Shown: positions 23,057 through 33,273, counted from the first letter of the stretch. The stretch: 38,348 nt of DNA from Gordonia sputi NBRC 100414 (GCF_000248055.1 NZ_BAFC01000074.1:1-38348), one strand, 5' to 3'. The notes: generated from the letters alone by a model not told the origin. Numbers and translations: made by a program.

Positions 23057-24721
23057 CTAACCGCTGCCACTTCCGGAGTCGCCCGGCTCACGCTCGTGGG
23101 AGCCGACATGAGTGCCTGCCGTCGCCTCTCGCTTGCGGGCGCTGGCGCCCGCGACCCCGGCCACGTGCTGGGGTGCAGGCGTGGTGATCGTCGGGAGGCT
23201 GCCGCTTCCGCCGTCGAAGATCTTGGCCATCCGCGGCGTCAGGCGCATGCCGCCGGGGAAGCGATGCCAGCCCTTGTGGTCGTAGAACTTGGTTCCCGCC
23301 CAGCCGAGCAGTCCGCCCACGATCAATCCGATGATCGTCTGGATCACCGCCCGGCCGAGGCCGGCATCCCAGTCGGCATCGAAGTACAGGATCGAGCGAA
23401 CCCCGAGGTACACCAGATGCATCGGCTCGACCGACGCGATCCAGGCGAACAGTCGTGGACTGGCCTCCAGCGGCACGGTGCCACCCGACGACGGCAGGCC
23501 GAGAATCACGAAGAACACCAGATTCAGGATCAGACCGGGGTTTCCGAAGACGGCCATCGCCGACGCCGCCGACACACCGACGGCGAAGATCACCAACACC
23601 GAATACGTCCACAACACAAACGCGTTCGGTAACGAGGTCCCCACCGCCGTACAGACACCGATGTACAGCGCCGACTGGATGAACGCGATCAGCAACATGA
23701 TCGTCCACTTGGCGGCGAGAGTTCCCCAGCGCGAGATCGGCAGTCGCAGACGCAGTTGGTAGAAGGGGCCGAATTCGATGGGTGTCTGGCCGAGCGCGGC
23801 GTCGACCACGATGCTCACCATCATCGCGCCGGTAAAACCGGCGAGAATCAGCAGCAGTGTGTAGTAGAACGCCGACAATCCGTTTCCGGAGCCCTCGGGC
23901 AGCGGATTGGGTTCGACGGTCCGCACGTCCACCGGTTGCGAGAGCGCGAGTTGCGCTGCGCCGCTGAACGGTACGTTGGCCTTGGCGAGTTGCTCTCTGA
24001 CCGACTGCGTGAGCTGGTCGCCCACCTGCTTGTTGACCTGCGTCGACACCCGCTCAGAAAATGTCGTCGTGATAGCCGAGGCGAAGGTTCCCGACCCGCG
24101 ATTGATGTAGATGTCGATCGGCAGCTTCTCGGGCTTGGCCTGCAGTACCGCCGATTGGCCAAGTGCCACAGCCTTATTGGTGAAGTTCGGGCTGATGATC
24201 ACGACGCCGTAGACCTTGCCCGTGTTCAACTCGTTCAGCGCGGTGGTGCGGTCGGTCTTGTGCACCGCGATTCCACTCTTCGCCGCTTCGTCGATGATGC
24301 CCTTGGCGATCTGATCGCCGTAATTCTGTTTGTCGGTGCCGCCGTCGGCGTTGGGGACCTCGCCCCCGTTGTCCTGGTTGGTCAAGGCGATCGGGAAATC
24401 GTGCAGATTGCGTTCGGGATCGGCGATCGCGCCCATGTACAGCGCCGCCATGAACGACATGATGACGACGACGAGCAACACCGGGAGGAGCCAGAACTTG
24501 GGCGCACCGAGCACCTCGGAGATGGTGCTGACCGCCTGCTCCTCGTGCGGGTAGCCGTCAGCGCCGGTCTGCTCGGTGCGACTCTCGTCGGTGCGAGTGC
24601 CCCCACCGTGACTGTTCTGACCGTGACTGCTCTGATCGTGACTGCTCTGATCGTGACTGTCCTGCGTCGAATCGACCGAGTCGGCTGGTGCCGTTTCGTC
24701 CGATCCCTCATGCTTGCCCAC
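23057..24721 (-). CDS. DUF3533 / YhgE-Pip-like membrane protein
   Basis: The 554-residue membrane protein has the ABC-2/YhgE layout: a polar repeat-rich N-terminal tail, a first membrane helix (PVLLVVVIMSFMAALYMGAI, about 78-98), a large outside domain (to about 280), then five more membrane helices, and a polar C-terminal tail. DUF3533 and YhgE/Pip proteins are related to ABC-2 permeases and to the SNG1 family; roles proposed for relatives include export and envelope secretion, but no substrate can be named. GTG at 24721 with AGGAGGT seven bases upstream. It lies between era and recO, where mycobacteria carry a different gene. Confidence 0.8.
   Translation of the reverse strand: MGKHEGSDETAPADSVDSTQDSHDQSSHDQSSHGQNSHGGGTRTDESRTEQTGADGYPHEEQAVSTISEVLGAPKFWLLPVLLVVVIMSFMAALYMGAIADPERNLHDFPIALTNQDNGGEVPNADGGTDKQNYGDQIAKGIIDEAAKSGIAVHKTDRTTALNELNTGKVYGVVIISPNFTNKAVALGQSAVLQAKPEKLPIDIYINRGSGTFASAITTTFSERVSTQVNKQVGDQLTQSVREQLAKANVPFSGAAQLALSQPVDVRTVEPNPLPEGSGNGLSAFYYTLLLILAGFTGAMMVSIVVDAALGQTPIEFGPFYQLRLRLPISRWGTLAAKWTIMLLIAFIQSALYIGVCTAVGTSLPNAFVLWTYSVLVIFAVGVSAASAMAVFGNPGLILNLVFFVILGLPSSGGTVPLEASPRLFAWIASVEPMHLVYLGVRSILYFDADWDAGLGRAVIQTIIGLIVGGLLGWAGTKFYDHKGWHRFPGGMRLTPRMAKIFDGGSGSLPTITTPAPQHVAGVAGASARKREATAGTHVGSHEREPGDSGSGSG
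24607..24666 (-). repeat. Four 15-bp tandem repeats in the DUF3533 gene
   Basis: Four adjacent 15-base units (plus-strand type CGTGACTGCTCTGAT) encode the pentapeptide S-H-D/G-Q-S/N four times in the cytoplasmic N-terminal tail. Units two and three are identical; the outer two differ by two to four bases. Such in-frame arrays are prone to copy-number change. Confidence 0.9.
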
Positions 24722-24748
24722 CGTCGTACCTCCTGAAGAGATCGGCCG

Positions 24749-25663
24749 TCAGAAGCCCATTCGTCCCAGCTGTTTGGGGTCTCGCTGCCAGTCCTTTGCC
24801 ACTTTCACGTGTAGATCCAGGTAGACCTTCACGCCGAGCAGGTTCTCGATCTGCGCCCGAGCGGTGGTACCCACCTGCTTCAGACGCGAACCCTTGTGTC
24901 CGATGATGATGCCCTTCTGGCTGTCGCGCTCCACGTAGAGAATCGCGTGGACGTCGACCATCGGTGCCTGATCGGGGCGTCGGTCCTCGCGCGGGATGAC
25001 CTCCTCGATCACGACCGCCAGTGAGTGCGGCAACTCATCGTGCACACCCTCGAGGGCGGCCTCGCGGATGAACTCCGCCATCAGGACCTGCTCGGGTTCG
25101 TCGGTCAGCTCGCCGTCGGGATAGAACGCGGGGCCCGGTTCCATCAGCGAGACGAGAACGTCTGTGAGGACGTCGAGCTGCGCGCCGCTGGTCGCCGACA
25201 CCGGCACCACCTCGGACTCGCTGCCGAGCAGTTCACTCAGTGCGAGCAGTTGGGCCGCGACCTTGTCGGGCGTCACGCGGTCGATCTTCGTCACGACGCC
25301 GAGCACCGTCGTCTTGGGCGCCATCTGTCGCACCTGCGACACGATCCACCGGTCGCCGGGACCGATCGCCTCGTCGGCCGGGATGCAGATCCCGATCACG
25401 TCGACCTCCGAGTAGGTGTCGCGAACGAGATCGTTGAGTCGCTGCCCGAGAAGCGTGCGTGGTCGGTGCAGGCCAGGGGTGTCGACGATGATCAACTGCG
25501 CGTCCGGCCGGTTCACGATTCCGCGAATCGTGTGCCGAGTTGTCTGCGGACGATTCGACGTGATCGCGATCTTCTCGCCGACGAGGGCGTTCGTCAGCGT
25601 CGACTTCCCCGTGTTGGGCCTGCCGACGAAACAGACGAATCCTGAGCGGAATTCGTCGCTCAT
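24749..25663 (-). CDS. era: GTPase Era (16S rRNA maturation)
   Basis: The 304-residue GTPase binds the 3' end of 16S rRNA and helps 30S assembly. G motifs: GRPNTGKST at 14-22 (G1), DTPG at 61-64 (G3) and TKID near 123 (G4, Asn replaced by Thr as in several actinobacterial Era proteins). The C-terminal KH domain has IIIGHKGSRLKQVGTTARAQIE. ATG at 25663 overlaps the stop of the preceding gene by four bases (ATGA). It is the last member of the phoH-ybeY-corC-CDA-like-era chain. Confidence 0.96.
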   Translation of the reverse strand: MSDEFRSGFVCFVGRPNTGKSTLTNALVGEKIAITSNRPQTTRHTIRGIVNRPDAQLIIVDTPGLHRPRTLLGQRLNDLVRDTYSEVDVIGICIPADEAIGPGDRWIVSQVRQMAPKTTVLGVVTKIDRVTPDKVAAQLLALSELLGSESEVVPVSATSGAQLDVLTDVLVSLMEPGPAFYPDGELTDEPEQVLMAEFIREAALEGVHDELPHSLAVVIEEVIPREDRRPDQAPMVDVHAILYVERDSQKGIIIGHKGSRLKQVGTTARAQIENLLGVKVYLDLHVKVAKDWQRDPKQLGRMGF

Positions 25664-25995
25664 GACTCGACGCGATCGACGACGGCGCCGCTTCCATCGG
25701 CGACGATCAGAGGTGCCGACGGGCTGATCTCGTGCAGGGTTGCCAGGCCGGGATCGTCTGCGCGGCCGCCGACGACGACGGCGGCCTCGAACTCGCCTGC
25801 ACCGCTGCCGAGCGCCGTCGCGAGCGCGACCTGAAGACCTGTCAACTGCAGCGAGCGCGTCTCGACGTCGGCTCCGGCGTAGGTCCGCCCGTCACCGTCG
25901 CGAACCGCCGCACCCGATGCGGTCTCTGCGCGGGCGCGCGCTCCCCTGGCGAGCACGACGAGTTTGTTGTCCTCGTCGTCGAGTGTCTGGGTCAC
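25660..25995 (-). CDS. Cytidine deaminase-like protein without zinc ligands
   Basis: The 111-residue protein occupies the position of mycobacterial Rv2365c between corC and era. Its pattern ([53 protein letters not shown]) follows the cytidine deaminase fold: a G-x-x-V-E turn, a helix, and a second strand. But it lacks the zinc-binding His/Cys of the C/HAE and PCxxC motifs entirely, so deaminase activity is not expected. Start GTG at 25995 overlaps the corC stop by four bases and its own stop overlaps era's start by four. Its conserved place suggests a role linked to ribosome or GTPase function; that is inference. Confidence 0.82.
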   Translation of the reverse strand: MTQTLDDEDNKLVVLARGARARAETASGAAVRDGDGRTYAGADVETRSLQLTGLQVALATALGSGAGEFEAAVVVGGRADDPGLATLHEISPSAPLIVADGSGAVVDRVES

Positions 25996-27473
25996 CTGTG
26001 ATCCTTGCCGTTGCGTGCGTGAACCGACGTGCCGCGGTCGGAGCCGTTCCGCTCAGAGTATTCCCCATCGGTGTCGGGGTCGGCGTCACGCACTCGACGT
26101 AGCGCGCCCGCGTCGGATTCCGAGCGGGCGTCACCGCGGCGTCGATCACGTCGTGAGTCGTCGTCATCCCGCGACGCCGCGTCTGCGTCGTCATCATCCG
26201 CAGACGGCAACTTGGTCACCAACACCGTGGTGATACGTTGGCGCCCTTGATGATTGGGCCCTCCCTCTGCGACAAGCCGCAGCCCGTGGGATTCGACGTC
26301 GGCACCCGGCAACGGCACGCGGCCCAACTCCAGCCCGACGAGTCCGCCGACGGTTTCGACCTCATCGTCGTCGATCTCGATGTCGAAGAGTTCGCCGAGA
26401 TCCTCGACGGGCAGTCGGGCCGACACCCGAATGCTGCCGTCGCCGAGATCTTCGATGGGGGCGACCTCGTCGGTGTCGTATTCGTCGGTGATCTCACCGA
26501 CGATCTCCTCGAGGACGTCCTCGATGGTGACCAAACCTGCGATGCCGCCGTACTCGTCGACCAGGAGCGCCATGTGGTTGCGGGTGCGCTGCATGTCTGC
26601 GAGCACCTTGTCGAGTGGCTTCGAGTCGGGCATGAACTCGGCCGGACGCATGAGATCTCGCGCCCGGATGACCGTGATCGGTTCTCCCGCATTCAGTGTC
26701 GAGGCGAGGTCTTTGAGGTAGAGGACCCCGAGCACGTCGTCGGGGTTCTCGCCGATCACGGGTATGCGCGAATGTCCGGACCGCAGTGCGAGATTCAGCG
26801 CCTGCGCGACGGTCTTGTCGTCTTCGATCCAGATCATCTCGGTGCGCGGGACCATCACCTCGCGGGCATTGGTATCGCCGAGGTCGAAGACGGATTGGAT
26901 CATCCGGCGCTCATCTGCCGCCACCACTCCGCTTGCCTCCGCGAGGTCGACGACCTCACGTAACTCGACCTCGGTGGCGAACGGCCCGTTGCGGTATCCG
27001 CGTCCGGGGGTCAATGCGTTGCCGATGAGGATGAGAAGTCGGGTGACCGGTGTCAGCAGCACGCCGAGCGCCTGCAGGAACACCGCAGAGGCCAGCGCGA
27101 CGCTGTAGGCATGTTGCCTGCCCAGCGTGCGAGGTCCGACGCCTGCCGCGATGTACGAGAGCACGGTCATGCCCGCGATCGTGACGACGAGTCCCCACCC
27201 GACCCCGAGCGCATCGACCGCGGCGACAGCGGCGAGTGCAACCGCCGCCGTCTCGCAGGCGACGCGCAGGAACACGGCGAGACCGACGTAGGTGGCGCGC
27301 GCATCCAACACCGACACGAGCCTGCGCGCTCCGGCGCGCTGCTCTTTGACCATGTCTTCGACGCGAGCGATCGACACCGTCGACACCGCGGTGTCGACGG
27401 CCGCGAACAAGCCTGCGGCAGCGAGCAAGACGAGAGCGACGATGAGGAACCAGATGTCTTGCGACAAGGTCAC
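25992..27473 (-). CDS. CorC/HlyC-type CNNM transporter with CBS domains
   Basis: The 493-residue integral membrane protein has an N-terminal DUF21/CNNM domain (three to four helices within 1-190), a CBS pair (about 205-330; [45 protein letters not shown]), and a CorC/HlyC domain (about 345-425). Relatives export or exchange magnesium; older names are haemolysin-like. The last 70 residues are charged, Asp/Arg-rich and probably disordered. GTG at 27473 overlaps the ybeY stop by four bases. Its place in the era/ybeY/phoH chain is conserved in mycobacteria (Rv2366c). Confidence 0.92.
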   Translation of the reverse strand: MTLSQDIWFLIVALVLLAAAGLFAAVDTAVSTVSIARVEDMVKEQRAGARRLVSVLDARATYVGLAVFLRVACETAAVALAAVAAVDALGVGWGLVVTIAGMTVLSYIAAGVGPRTLGRQHAYSVALASAVFLQALGVLLTPVTRLLILIGNALTPGRGYRNGPFATEVELREVVDLAEASGVVAADERRMIQSVFDLGDTNAREVMVPRTEMIWIEDDKTVAQALNLALRSGHSRIPVIGENPDDVLGVLYLKDLASTLNAGEPITVIRARDLMRPAEFMPDSKPLDKVLADMQRTRNHMALLVDEYGGIAGLVTIEDVLEEIVGEITDEYDTDEVAPIEDLGDGSIRVSARLPVEDLGELFDIEIDDDEVETVGGLVGLELGRVPLPGADVESHGLRLVAEGGPNHQGRQRITTVLVTKLPSADDDDADAASRDDDDSRRDRRRGDARSESDAGALRRVRDADPDTDGEYSERNGSDRGTSVHARNGKDHR

Positions 27474-28063
27474 GTGTCCTTGGGCGGGGTGTGTCCCGGA
27501 TCGGAGGCGTCGGGAGCAGCGTCGACCGACGCGATGTCGGAGAAACCGATGTTGGTCAACAGTTTGGTGTCACGGTCGGACTGACGCTGTACCTGCGCGA
27601 TGCGGTGACGTTCGGCGTAGAACTCTTCGAGAATGCTGTTCTGCAGCCCGAACATCTCCTTCTCCTCCTCCGGCTCGGCGTGGTCGTAGCCGAGGAGGTG
27701 CAGGACACCGTGGATCGTGAGCATCGCGAGTTCGTGGTCGAAGGAGCGTCGTGCCTCTTTGGCTTGACGCTTCGCGAAAGCGGGACAGATCACGATGTCG
27801 CCGAGGATCGCCGGACCGGGTTCCGCGGCGTCGGGGCGGCCGCCTGGGACGAGTTCGTCCATCGGGAAGCTCATGACGTCGGTCGGCCCGGGCAGATCCA
27901 TCCACTGGACGTGCATGTCGGCCATCGTGTCCTCGTCGACCAGCAGCAGCGAGAGCTCGGCTGCCGGATTGACATCCATCGCCCCCACGGCGAACCGTGC
28001 CGCACCGATGATCAGTTCCGCCGGGGCCTCGACGCCTGACTCGTTGGCGAGTTCGATACTCAT
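27470..28063 (-). CDS. ybeY: Endoribonuclease YbeY
   Basis: This metal-dependent RNase takes part in 16S rRNA 3' maturation and ribosome quality control. The zinc motif [11 protein letters not shown] gives H118, H122 and H128. The DVMSFPMDE and [16 protein letters not shown] segments are family marks. At 197 residues it is longer than usual because of a C-terminal tail rich in Asp, Ala and Pro. ATG at 28063 overlaps the phoH stop by four bases, and its own stop overlaps corC by four, so translation is probably coupled along the chain. Confidence 0.95.
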   Translation of the reverse strand: MSIELANESGVEAPAELIIGAARFAVGAMDVNPAAELSLLLVDEDTMADMHVQWMDLPGPTDVMSFPMDELVPGGRPDAAEPGPAILGDIVICPAFAKRQAKEARRSFDHELAMLTIHGVLHLLGYDHAEPEEEKEMFGLQNSILEEFYAERHRIAQVQRQSDRDTKLLTNIGFSDIASVDAAPDASDPGHTPPKDT

Positions 28064-29154
28064 GAGCGTCGTCCTCCTCCGGCGGCGCGTCGGGCCGCAC
28101 GATTGCCGCCCTGGGCGCCCGCGTCGCGCAGCCGACCCGACGAACGGTGTGCCTCGTCGTCGCGGCCGTACGCGTCGACGATGTCGGCCACGAGTCGATG
28201 ACGCACGACGTCGGAGCTGTTCAGATGCGAGAAGTGGATGTCGTCGATGCCCTCGAGAATGCGTGTCGCGGCGTTGAGGCCGCTCTGCGCTCCGCCGGGC
28301 AGGTCGACCTGAGTGACGTCGCCGGTGACGACGACCTTCGATCCGAACCCGAGGCGGGTCAGGAACATCTTCATCTGCTCGCTCGTCGTGTTCTGCGCCT
28401 CGTCGAGAATGATGAAGGCGTCGTTCAGCGTGCGGCCTCGCATGTACGCCAGCGGCGCGACCTCGATGACGCCCGCCGCCATGAGTTTCGGTATCGACTC
28501 CGGATCGATCATGTCGTGTAGGGCGTCGTACAGGGGCCGCAGGTACGGGTCGATCTTCTCGCTGAGGGTTCCTGGAAGAAAGCCGAGTCGCTCCCCGGCC
28601 TCGACAGCGGGGCGCGTGAGGATGATGCGGTTGACCGCTTTGCCCTGCAGCGCCTGCACGGCCTTGGCCATCGCCAGGTACGTCTTGCCCGTTCCGGCTG
28701 GTCCGAGGCCGAAGACGATCGTGTTGTTGTCGATGGCGTCGACGTACTTCTTCTGATTGAGCGTCTTGGGGCGGATCGTCTTTCCGCGACGGGAGATGAT
28801 GTCGAGTGACAACACTTCTGCCGGCGACTCAGCCGATCCCTCGCTCAACATGGACACGCTGTGGCGCACGAGGTCAGGGGTCAGCGGGGTTCCGCGTCCC
28901 ACCAGGTCGGCCAGTTCGGCGACAACTCTTTCCGATGCCGCGACGTCGGCGTGCTGACCGCTGAGCGTCACCTGGTTGCCGCGGACATGGATATCGGCGG
29001 GGAGAAGTTTCTCCAGGGTGCGCAGGTTGATGTCACTGGCCCCGAGCAGACCGAAGACCACCTCGGGAGAGATTTCCACGTTGGAGGTGACCACAGGTCT
29101 GCCCCCTGATGTTCCGCTGTTCGGCGCGTTCACGTCGGGGGTGCCGTCACTCAC
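28060..29154 (-). CDS. phoH: PhoH-like ATPase
   Basis: The roughly 364-residue protein has an N-terminal RNA-binding-like region ([12 protein letters not shown]), [16 protein letters not shown], then a RecA-type ATPase core with Walker A GPAGTGKT (about 151-158), [20 protein letters not shown] and Walker [10 protein letters not shown]. Similar proteins act as RNA helicase/ATPases and accompany YbeY. The GTG at 29154 is preferred because an AGGAGTG site lies about ten bases upstream; GTG at 29166 is a little further out and has its site too close. The C-terminus is Gly/Arg-rich. It heads the five-gene chain ending in era. Confidence 0.94.
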   Translation of the reverse strand: MSDGTPDVNAPNSGTSGGRPVVTSNVEISPEVVFGLLGASDINLRTLEKLLPADIHVRGNQVTLSGQHADVAASERVVAELADLVGRGTPLTPDLVRHSVSMLSEGSAESPAEVLSLDIISRRGKTIRPKTLNQKKYVDAIDNNTIVFGLGPAGTGKTYLAMAKAVQALQGKAVNRIILTRPAVEAGERLGFLPGTLSEKIDPYLRPLYDALHDMIDPESIPKLMAAGVIEVAPLAYMRGRTLNDAFIILDEAQNTTSEQMKMFLTRLGFGSKVVVTGDVTQVDLPGGAQSGLNAATRILEGIDDIHFSHLNSSDVVRHRLVADIVDAYGRDDEAHRSSGRLRDAGAQGGNRAARRAAGGGRRS

Positions 29155-29312
29155 GTATGCAATCACTCCTGGTGTCTGGGGCTTTGGGCTCTATGCGTGC
29201 ACTCGGATCCGGATCGAATCCGTGTCCGATACGAGTCTATCGCGCCACAACGGCCGATCAGCAGGCAATATTCCGGCGCACGGCGGTCGTCGCACCGCAC
29301 CGACCACGGCAC

Positions 29313-30107
29313 TCAGATCCCGAGCACGCGCAGTGTCTGCCGGTTGCACACGCTTCGCGGATCGACGAAAGCATCGTGTCCCTCGTCCGGCACCACGATG
29401 AGTTCGGCGGATTGCCCACGCGCACAGACCGTTTCGACGTAATGCCGACTGACGTCGACGGGGATCGCGGTGTCGAGCGTGCCGTGAATGGCGACGACGT
29501 GCGCGTCGAACGGCTCCTGTTCGATCGGCGAGGCCTGCCGGTAGCGTTCGGGCGCGGCGTCGTACGGCCCTCCCATCAGGCCCTCGACCGAGGGTCGCGC
29601 GGCACGACCGGCACCCACGAGATCCAGTGCCGCCGCCTGCGCGACGACCGTGGTGATCGTCGTCGACGCTGTCTTCGCTCGCAGTTGCGCAACCGACCAG
29701 AGCGCGAGTTGACCACCGGCCGAGTGCCCGACGACAGCCACATCGGTCCAGTCGACACACGCCCGCAGGTCGGGTTCGAGTGCGTCGGGAATCTCGGTGT
29801 CGAGCGCCTCGATAGCGGACCGGACGTCGGTTCCCGAGGCGGGCCATCCGGCACCCGCTTCACCGATGCGTCGATACTCGACGTTCCACACCAGTGCGCC
29901 CCGCTCCGCGTACTGTCGCGCGATCGCCGATTCGATGGTCAGGCTGAACTCTGTGGTCCAGTAGCCGCCGTGCACGAGGACCACCGGGCGCATCCGGTCA
30001 GGACGGTCGTCGGGGCTCGCCACGTGGTAGAGGTGACCGAACTGCGACGGCTCACCGCCGTACGCGATCTTCGAGCGGTGCACCGCGCACCGCTTCACCG
30101 CTCCCAC
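29313..30107 (-). CDS. Alpha/beta hydrolase (HGG, GHSAGG type)
   Basis: The 264-residue carboxylesterase-like alpha/beta hydrolase has the oxyanion-hole motif VLVHGGYW, the nucleophile elbow VVGHSAGGQLALW, an Asp in IHGTLDTAIPVDVSR and the catalytic His in VPDEGHDAFVDP. The family includes esterases and kynurenine formamidase-like enzymes; the substrate is not evident. GTG at 30107 lies within the end of rsmE (13-base overlap); later GTG codons are also possible starts. No signal peptide. It probably shares a transcript with rsmE and dnaJ2. Confidence 0.85.
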   Translation of the reverse strand: MGAVKRCAVHRSKIAYGGEPSQFGHLYHVASPDDRPDRMRPVVLVHGGYWTTEFSLTIESAIARQYAERGALVWNVEYRRIGEAGAGWPASGTDVRSAIEALDTEIPDALEPDLRACVDWTDVAVVGHSAGGQLALWSVAQLRAKTASTTITTVVAQAAALDLVGAGRAARPSVEGLMGGPYDAAPERYRQASPIEQEPFDAHVVAIHGTLDTAIPVDVSRHYVETVCARGQSAELIVVPDEGHDAFVDPRSVCNRQTLRVLGI

Positions 30108-30844
30108 CGATCGGTGAGCACGCCGATCGCTCCGAGCGCGACAGCGGCGGCGGCCGACGTCCGCAGCACCTCGGGACCCAGGACCACCGACGTCGCCCCC
30201 AGCGCGGTCAGATCGGCGATCTCGGCGTCGTCGAGTCCACCCTCTGGCCCCACCACGAGGGCGATCTGGGAGGCACCCGCCAGCGGTAGCGACCGCAGCG
30301 GCACGGCTCCGTCCTCGTGCAGCACCGCGACCACACCGCCGTCCGCGGCGACGCCTGCGCAGATCGCGCGCACGTCAGTCGTCGTCGCCAATTCACCGAT
30401 GTCGGGAATCCATGGGCGCCGACTCTGCTTGGCCGCCGCGGACGCCGCGGCCTTCCACTTCGCAATTCCCTTGTCCGCCTTGCCAGTCCATCGCGCAACG
30501 CATCGCGCGGACTGCCAGGGCACGATGCGATCCGCACCCGCCTCCGTCGCGAGGTCGACGGCGAGCTCCGAGCGCTCGCCTTTCGGGAGCGCCTGGATCA
30601 CCGTGACGGTCGGGCGCGGACGGTCGATGAACGTGTACCCGTGAGCGCGCGCAACAAGCGTGTCTTTCGACCGGACCGCCTCGACCGCGCAGTCGGCGAC
30701 AGAACCCCGGCCGTCCCCGACGAGGAGTTGTTCGCCGACGCCGAGGCGAGTGACGGTCACGGCGTGCCGCCCCTCGCTACCGGCGAGCACGACCTCACCA
30801 CCCACGCGGGGCACCTCGTCGACCCAGAACAACGGAGGACTCAC
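30095..30844 (-). CDS. rsmE: 16S rRNA m3U1498 methyltransferase
   Basis: The 249-residue SPOUT-class enzyme methylates U1498 of 16S rRNA. It has the N-terminal PUA-like barrel (FWVDEVPRVGGEVVLAG-SEGRHAVTVTRLGVGE) and the knot domain with TVIQALPKGERSELAVDLATE, VGPEGGLDDAEI and LGPEVLRTSAAAAVAL. The usual RTETA is RTSAA here, a mild change. GTG at 30844 with an AAAGG site upstream. It lies 55 bases downstream of dnaJ2, as in mycobacteria, adding another ribosome-maturation gene to this region. Confidence 0.94.
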   Translation of the reverse strand: MSPPLFWVDEVPRVGGEVVLAGSEGRHAVTVTRLGVGEQLLVGDGRGSVADCAVEAVRSKDTLVARAHGYTFIDRPRPTVTVIQALPKGERSELAVDLATEAGADRIVPWQSARCVARWTGKADKGIAKWKAAASAAAKQSRRPWIPDIGELATTTDVRAICAGVAADGGVVAVLHEDGAVPLRSLPLAGASQIALVVGPEGGLDDAEIADLTALGATSVVLGPEVLRTSAAAAVALGAIGVLTDRWER

Positions 30845-30899
30845 CGACGTCGACCTTTCAGTTCACGATCCACTCGGCGTGCCACTCCGCTGCGACCTG

Positions 30900-32045
30900 T
30901 CAGCGTCCGGCGAAGGCGTTGCGCAGCCGCGAGAACAGGCCGCCGGGTGCCGCGGCAGCCGTGGTGGTGACCAGGTCGATCTGCTCCCCCGACGTCTCGC
31001 GAAACGCCGAGAGCGCCGCCGACTGTCCGGCGTCGAGCTTGGTCGGTACATGCACGTCGAGATGCACGTGCAGGGTGCCGCGCACACCACTGTTGACATG
31101 CGGCATACCCTGCCCGCGGACCTTGACCACCTGGCCGGGTTGAGTACCCGGCTCGATGGCGACGGTGATGTCGTCGCCGAGGATCGATTCGACGGTGAAC
31201 TCCGCGCCGAGCGCGGCGTCGGCCATCGGCACCCGCAGCGTGCAGTGCAGGTCGTCCTTGTCGCGGATGAAGACGTCGTGCGGACGTTCCGAGACCTCGA
31301 CGTACAGGTCGCCTGCGGGTCCACCACCCATGCCGACCTCGCCCTGGCCTGCCAGGCGAACCCGCATACCGCTCTCGATACCCGCGGGGATGCGCACGGT
31401 CATGGTGCGTCGCGAACGTACGCGGCCATCGCCACCGCACTTGTGACACGGATCCGGGATGACCTCGCCCGTTCCGTGGCAGGTCGGGCATTCGCGGACA
31501 GTCATGACCTGGCCGAGGATCGAGCGCTGCACGGCCTGGATCTCGCCCGCGCCCCTACAGGTGTCGCACGTCACGGGCTTGGAGTCGCCATTGGTGCCCG
31601 AACCCTGGCACACGTCACAGAGGATGGCCGTGTCGACGGTGATCTCTTTGTTGACACCGGATGCGCACTCTTCGAGTGTCAGTTCCACCGCTACGAGGGC
31701 CGGCTCGCCGGGCTGCACGCGTCCCTTGGGTCCACGACTTCCGCCGAAACCTCCGCCCCCACCGAAGAACGCCTCGAAGACGTCGCCTAGGCCGCCACCA
31801 CCGAAGCCTCCCGCGAATCCACCGGCGCCGGGCCCAGCCAGCGGATCGCCGCCCGCGTCGACGATTCGACGCTTCTCCGGGTCACTGAGCACCTCGTAGG
31901 CGGTGGTGACCTCTTTGAAGCGCTCCTCCTCATTGGGATTCACATCGGGATGCAGTTCTCGGGCCTTCTTGCGATACGCCCGCTTGATCTCCTGGTCGCT
32001 GGCACCCCTCGCCACGCCAAGAACTCCGTAGTAATCAGTTGCCAC
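30900..32045 (-). CDS. dnaJ2: Chaperone DnaJ (DnaJ2)
   Basis: The 381-residue Hsp40 co-chaperone stimulates DnaK. The J domain has H32-P33-D34, then a Gly/Phe-rich linker (70-105), and four zinc-binding CxxCxGxG repeats with cysteines at 143/146, 160/163, 186/189 and 200/203. The C-terminal substrate domains follow. GTG at 32045. It follows hrcA, the classic second DnaJ locus of mycobacteria. Bases 31678-31720 (residues 109-123) are repeated in inverted orientation upstream of the VapB-like gene. Confidence 0.96.
   Translation of the reverse strand: MATDYYGVLGVARGASDQEIKRAYRKKARELHPDVNPNEEERFKEVTTAYEVLSDPEKRRIVDAGGDPLAGPGAGGFAGGFGGGGLGDVFEAFFGGGGGFGGSRGPKGRVQPGEPALVAVELTLEECASGVNKEITVDTAILCDVCQGSGTNGDSKPVTCDTCRGAGEIQAVQRSILGQVMTVRECPTCHGTGEVIPDPCHKCGGDGRVRSRRTMTVRIPAGIESGMRVRLAGQGEVGMGGGPAGDLYVEVSERPHDVFIRDKDDLHCTLRVPMADAALGAEFTVESILGDDITVAIEPGTQPGQVVKVRGQGMPHVNSGVRGTLHVHLDVHVPTKLDAGQSAALSAFRETSGEQIDLVTTTAAAAPGGLFSRLRNAFAGR
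31678..31720. repeat. 43-bp segment of dnaJ2 repeated elsewhere
   Basis: The segment encodes the dnaJ2 residues ending PALVAVELT. The reverse complement occurs at 33411-33453 with 39 of 43 bases identical and the first 25 perfectly matched. Both copies read in the same translated sense (ALVAVELT). See the partner feature. Confidence 0.9.
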
Positions 32046-32112
32046 GCTGTCGTCCGGTCCTCTGTGTCCGGGCCGGTCTGTCCGGCCCCGCTATGTACTG
32101 TCTCGAGTCCCA

Positions 32113-32148
32113 GCATGCGCCGGGTGTCGATTCCCGGCATGCGCCGGG
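32113..32148. repeat. Twin GCATGCGCCGGG repeat with hairpin between hrcA and dnaJ2
   Basis: GCATGCGCCGGG occurs at 32113-32124 and 32137-32148. The second copy is part of CCCGGCATGCGCCGGG (32133-32148), a 6-bp stem with a four-base loop. It lies in the 164-base gap between hrcA and dnaJ2 and may adjust the expression of dnaJ2 relative to hrcA. Function unknown. Confidence 0.5.
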
Positions 32149-32209
32149 CTTGGGCAGTCCGGCTCGGTGCCGGGAATGTGACGGGATGGTTCGCTGCGCG
32201 TCGCGCCGA

Positions 32210-33244
32210 TCAGCGCTCTGCGAGGACCTCACCCACATACTTCGCAACGGCCGCCACCGAGGCGATTGTTCCCGGGTAGTCCATGCGGGTCGGGCCCACC
32301 ACGCCAACGCTGCCGAATATCGTTCCCGAAGCACCGTACCCTGTGGAGACCACCGAGGTTCCACGGAGGTTCTCGGTTTGCGTCTCTTCGCCGATCTGCA
32401 CTGTGACGCGGCCCATCCGCTGTGTTGTCGCCAACAACTTGAGCACGACTACCTGCTCCTCGAGCGCTTCGAGCACGGTGTCCATGCCACCGTTCATCGG
32501 AGCGAAATCGGCAGCCGAGCGCGCCAGATTCGACGTTCCGCCGAGCACCAGACGGTCGACGCCGCGTTCGACGAGAGTCTCGACGAGCACGGTGGCGAGC
32601 CCGATGACCTCGTCGCGGATGTCGCCGGGGGCCTCGTTGGCGAGTTCGGCCACCGCCGCCGACGCCTCCTCCAGCCGCTTACCGTGGAGCGCCGCCGAGA
32701 ACATGTCGCGCAGCCGTGAGATGTCGTCCTCGGAACGGTCGGCACCGAGCGCGACCATCCGCTGTTCGACGCGGCCGGTATCGGTGATGACCACCAGCAG
32801 CAGGCGCGACGGCGACAACGTGACCACTTCGAGGTGCCGGACCGTCGCCGACGACAACACGGGGTACTGAATGACAGCGACCTGCCTGGTCAACTGTGCG
32901 AGCAGGCGCACAGACCTGCGCAACACGTCGTCGAGGTCGACGCCTCGATCGAGAACGGACAGGATCGCACGACGTTCCGCTGCCGAGAGGGGCTTGACCT
33001 CGCTGATCCGGTCGACGAACATCCGGTAGCCCTTGTCGGTGGGGACACGACCGGAGCTGGTGTGCGGCTGCGCGATATATCCCTCGGCCTCGAGCACAGC
33101 CATGTCGTTGCGGACCGTCGCACTCGAGACACCGAGATGGTGTCGTTCGACCAGCGCCTTGGAACCGATGGGTTCCTGAGTGTCCACGTAGTCGGTCACG
33201 ATGGCACGCAGCACCTCGAACCGCCGATCGTCGGTAGCCGACAC
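32210..33244 (-). CDS. hrcA: Heat-inducible transcription repressor HrcA
   Basis: The 344-residue winged-helix repressor controls groESL-type heat-shock genes at CIRCE sites and needs GroEL to fold. The DNA-binding part is at the N-terminus ([57 protein letters not shown]). The C-terminal GAF-like domain ends [20 protein letters not shown]. The GTG at 33244 is preferred: the AGGAGGT site is nine bases upstream and the N-terminus [15 protein letters not shown] then matches mycobacterial HrcA; a GTG at 33253 abuts the site. No canonical CIRCE element is seen upstream; instead there is a repeat array. Confidence 0.95.
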   Translation of the reverse strand: MSATDDRRFEVLRAIVTDYVDTQEPIGSKALVERHHLGVSSATVRNDMAVLEAEGYIAQPHTSSGRVPTDKGYRMFVDRISEVKPLSAAERRAILSVLDRGVDLDDVLRRSVRLLAQLTRQVAVIQYPVLSSATVRHLEVVTLSPSRLLLVVITDTGRVEQRMVALGADRSEDDISRLRDMFSAALHGKRLEEASAAVAELANEAPGDIRDEVIGLATVLVETLVERGVDRLVLGGTSNLARSAADFAPMNGGMDTVLEALEEQVVVLKLLATTQRMGRVTVQIGEETQTENLRGTSVVSTGYGASGTIFGSVGVVGPTRMDYPGTIASVAAVAKYVGEVLAER

Positions 33245-33273
33245 GTCCGCCACACCTCCTCGGGGCCCACTGT

